A program made the translations under genes and the position numbers. This document shows, piece after piece, positions 63,917 to 64,000 of a DNA stretch of 64,000 nt. The DNA lies in assembly GCF_030499575.1 (NCBI RefSeq), contig NZ_JASTLC010000001.1, positions 9,572,001-9,636,000 on the forward strand. Direction: 5' to 3'. The stretch comes from Streptomyces sp. DG2A-72 (GTDB taxonomy: Bacteria; Actinomycetota; Actinomycetes; Streptomycetales; Streptomycetaceae). The notes beneath the pieces are model-generated. The model was not told the DNA's origin and ran no database searches. It was given only the letters and a program-made list of their open reading frames with translations. Position 1 is the stretch's first letter; every line of letters starts with the position of its first letter.

Positions 63917-64000
63917 TCACGCGGCGACGGCCAGCGGGCCGAGGGTGCGGTGCGGGCTCACGACCCGGCCGTCCGGGAGGAGTTCACCGGTGTCGTCGAA
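63917..64000 (-). CDS. C-terminal end of an unidentified gene (partial)
   Basis: The minus strand reads in one frame to a stop at 63917: FDDTGELLPDGRVVSPHRTL then GPLAVAA. Codon usage is coding-like. The gene continues beyond the window. I do not recognise the family. Confidence 0.5.
   Translation of the reverse strand, partial: FDDTGELLPDGRVVSPHRTLGPLAVAA

Overview
The window reads as chromosomal DNA of a Streptomyces-like actinomycete. G+C is very high with strong third-position G/C bias. GTG starts, ATGA/GTGA stop-start overlaps and apparently leaderless regulators are common. Gene content (streptogrisin-type protease, many LacI/TetR/PadR/MarR regulators, Tat-exported glycoside-active proteins) fits that genus. 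No tRNA, rRNA, CRISPR array, phage or transposase gene was recognised.

Layout. 1-598: a short RHS-like remnant. 599-4475: a tightly coupled five-gene cassette of a 62-aa peptide, a 236-aa unknown protein, two paralogous unknown proteins and an SxxK serine hydrolase; this is the best candidate for an undescribed system. 4551-9925: secreted protease, methyltransferase, a frameshifted AraC regulator and a natural fusion of maleylacetate reductase with hydroxyquinol 1,2-dioxygenase. 9972-15340: a disturbed zone with chimeric joins and gene remnants around intact csbD, HhH-protein and fructosamine-kinase-like genes. 15322-20236: beta-galactoside locus (LacI, GH35, MFS, palindromic operator). 20255-34698: mostly intact single genes and regulator/target pairs (PadR, PucR-like, esterase, TerC, LysR with a zinc mini-protein, TetR with an FMN reductase and twin operators, LacI with pobA, thioredoxin, disulfide oxidoreductase, deformylase, PepSY protein, MarR pair). 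34802-39912: pirin, GH43-like/AbfB protein, threonine dehydratase, cupin, quinone reductase. 40070-48082: another damaged zone (SDR, MoxR ATPase, both betaine permeases and their ATPase are all broken) with intact VWA, TetR and FtsX/ATPase genes between. 48105-63752: an intact L-rhamnose regulon.

The rhamnose block makes biochemical sense as one unit. A Tat-exported BNR-4 protein may free rhamnose from polysaccharide, and an ABC importer brings it in. Mutarotase, isomerase, kinase and a bifunctional aldolase/dehydrogenase give DHAP and lactate. LutABC, next on the same strand, oxidises lactate to pyruvate. A LacI regulator and LacI-like palindromes in the divergent promoter region complete it.

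Two features stand out across the window. Four copies of a ~50-bp Streptomyces intergenic repeat occur in the last 18 kb. Genes carrying frameshifts, internal deletions or chimeric joins are concentrated at 6.9-15.3 kb and 40.0-48.1 kb, which means either local genome erosion or gaps closed without Ns in the assembly.
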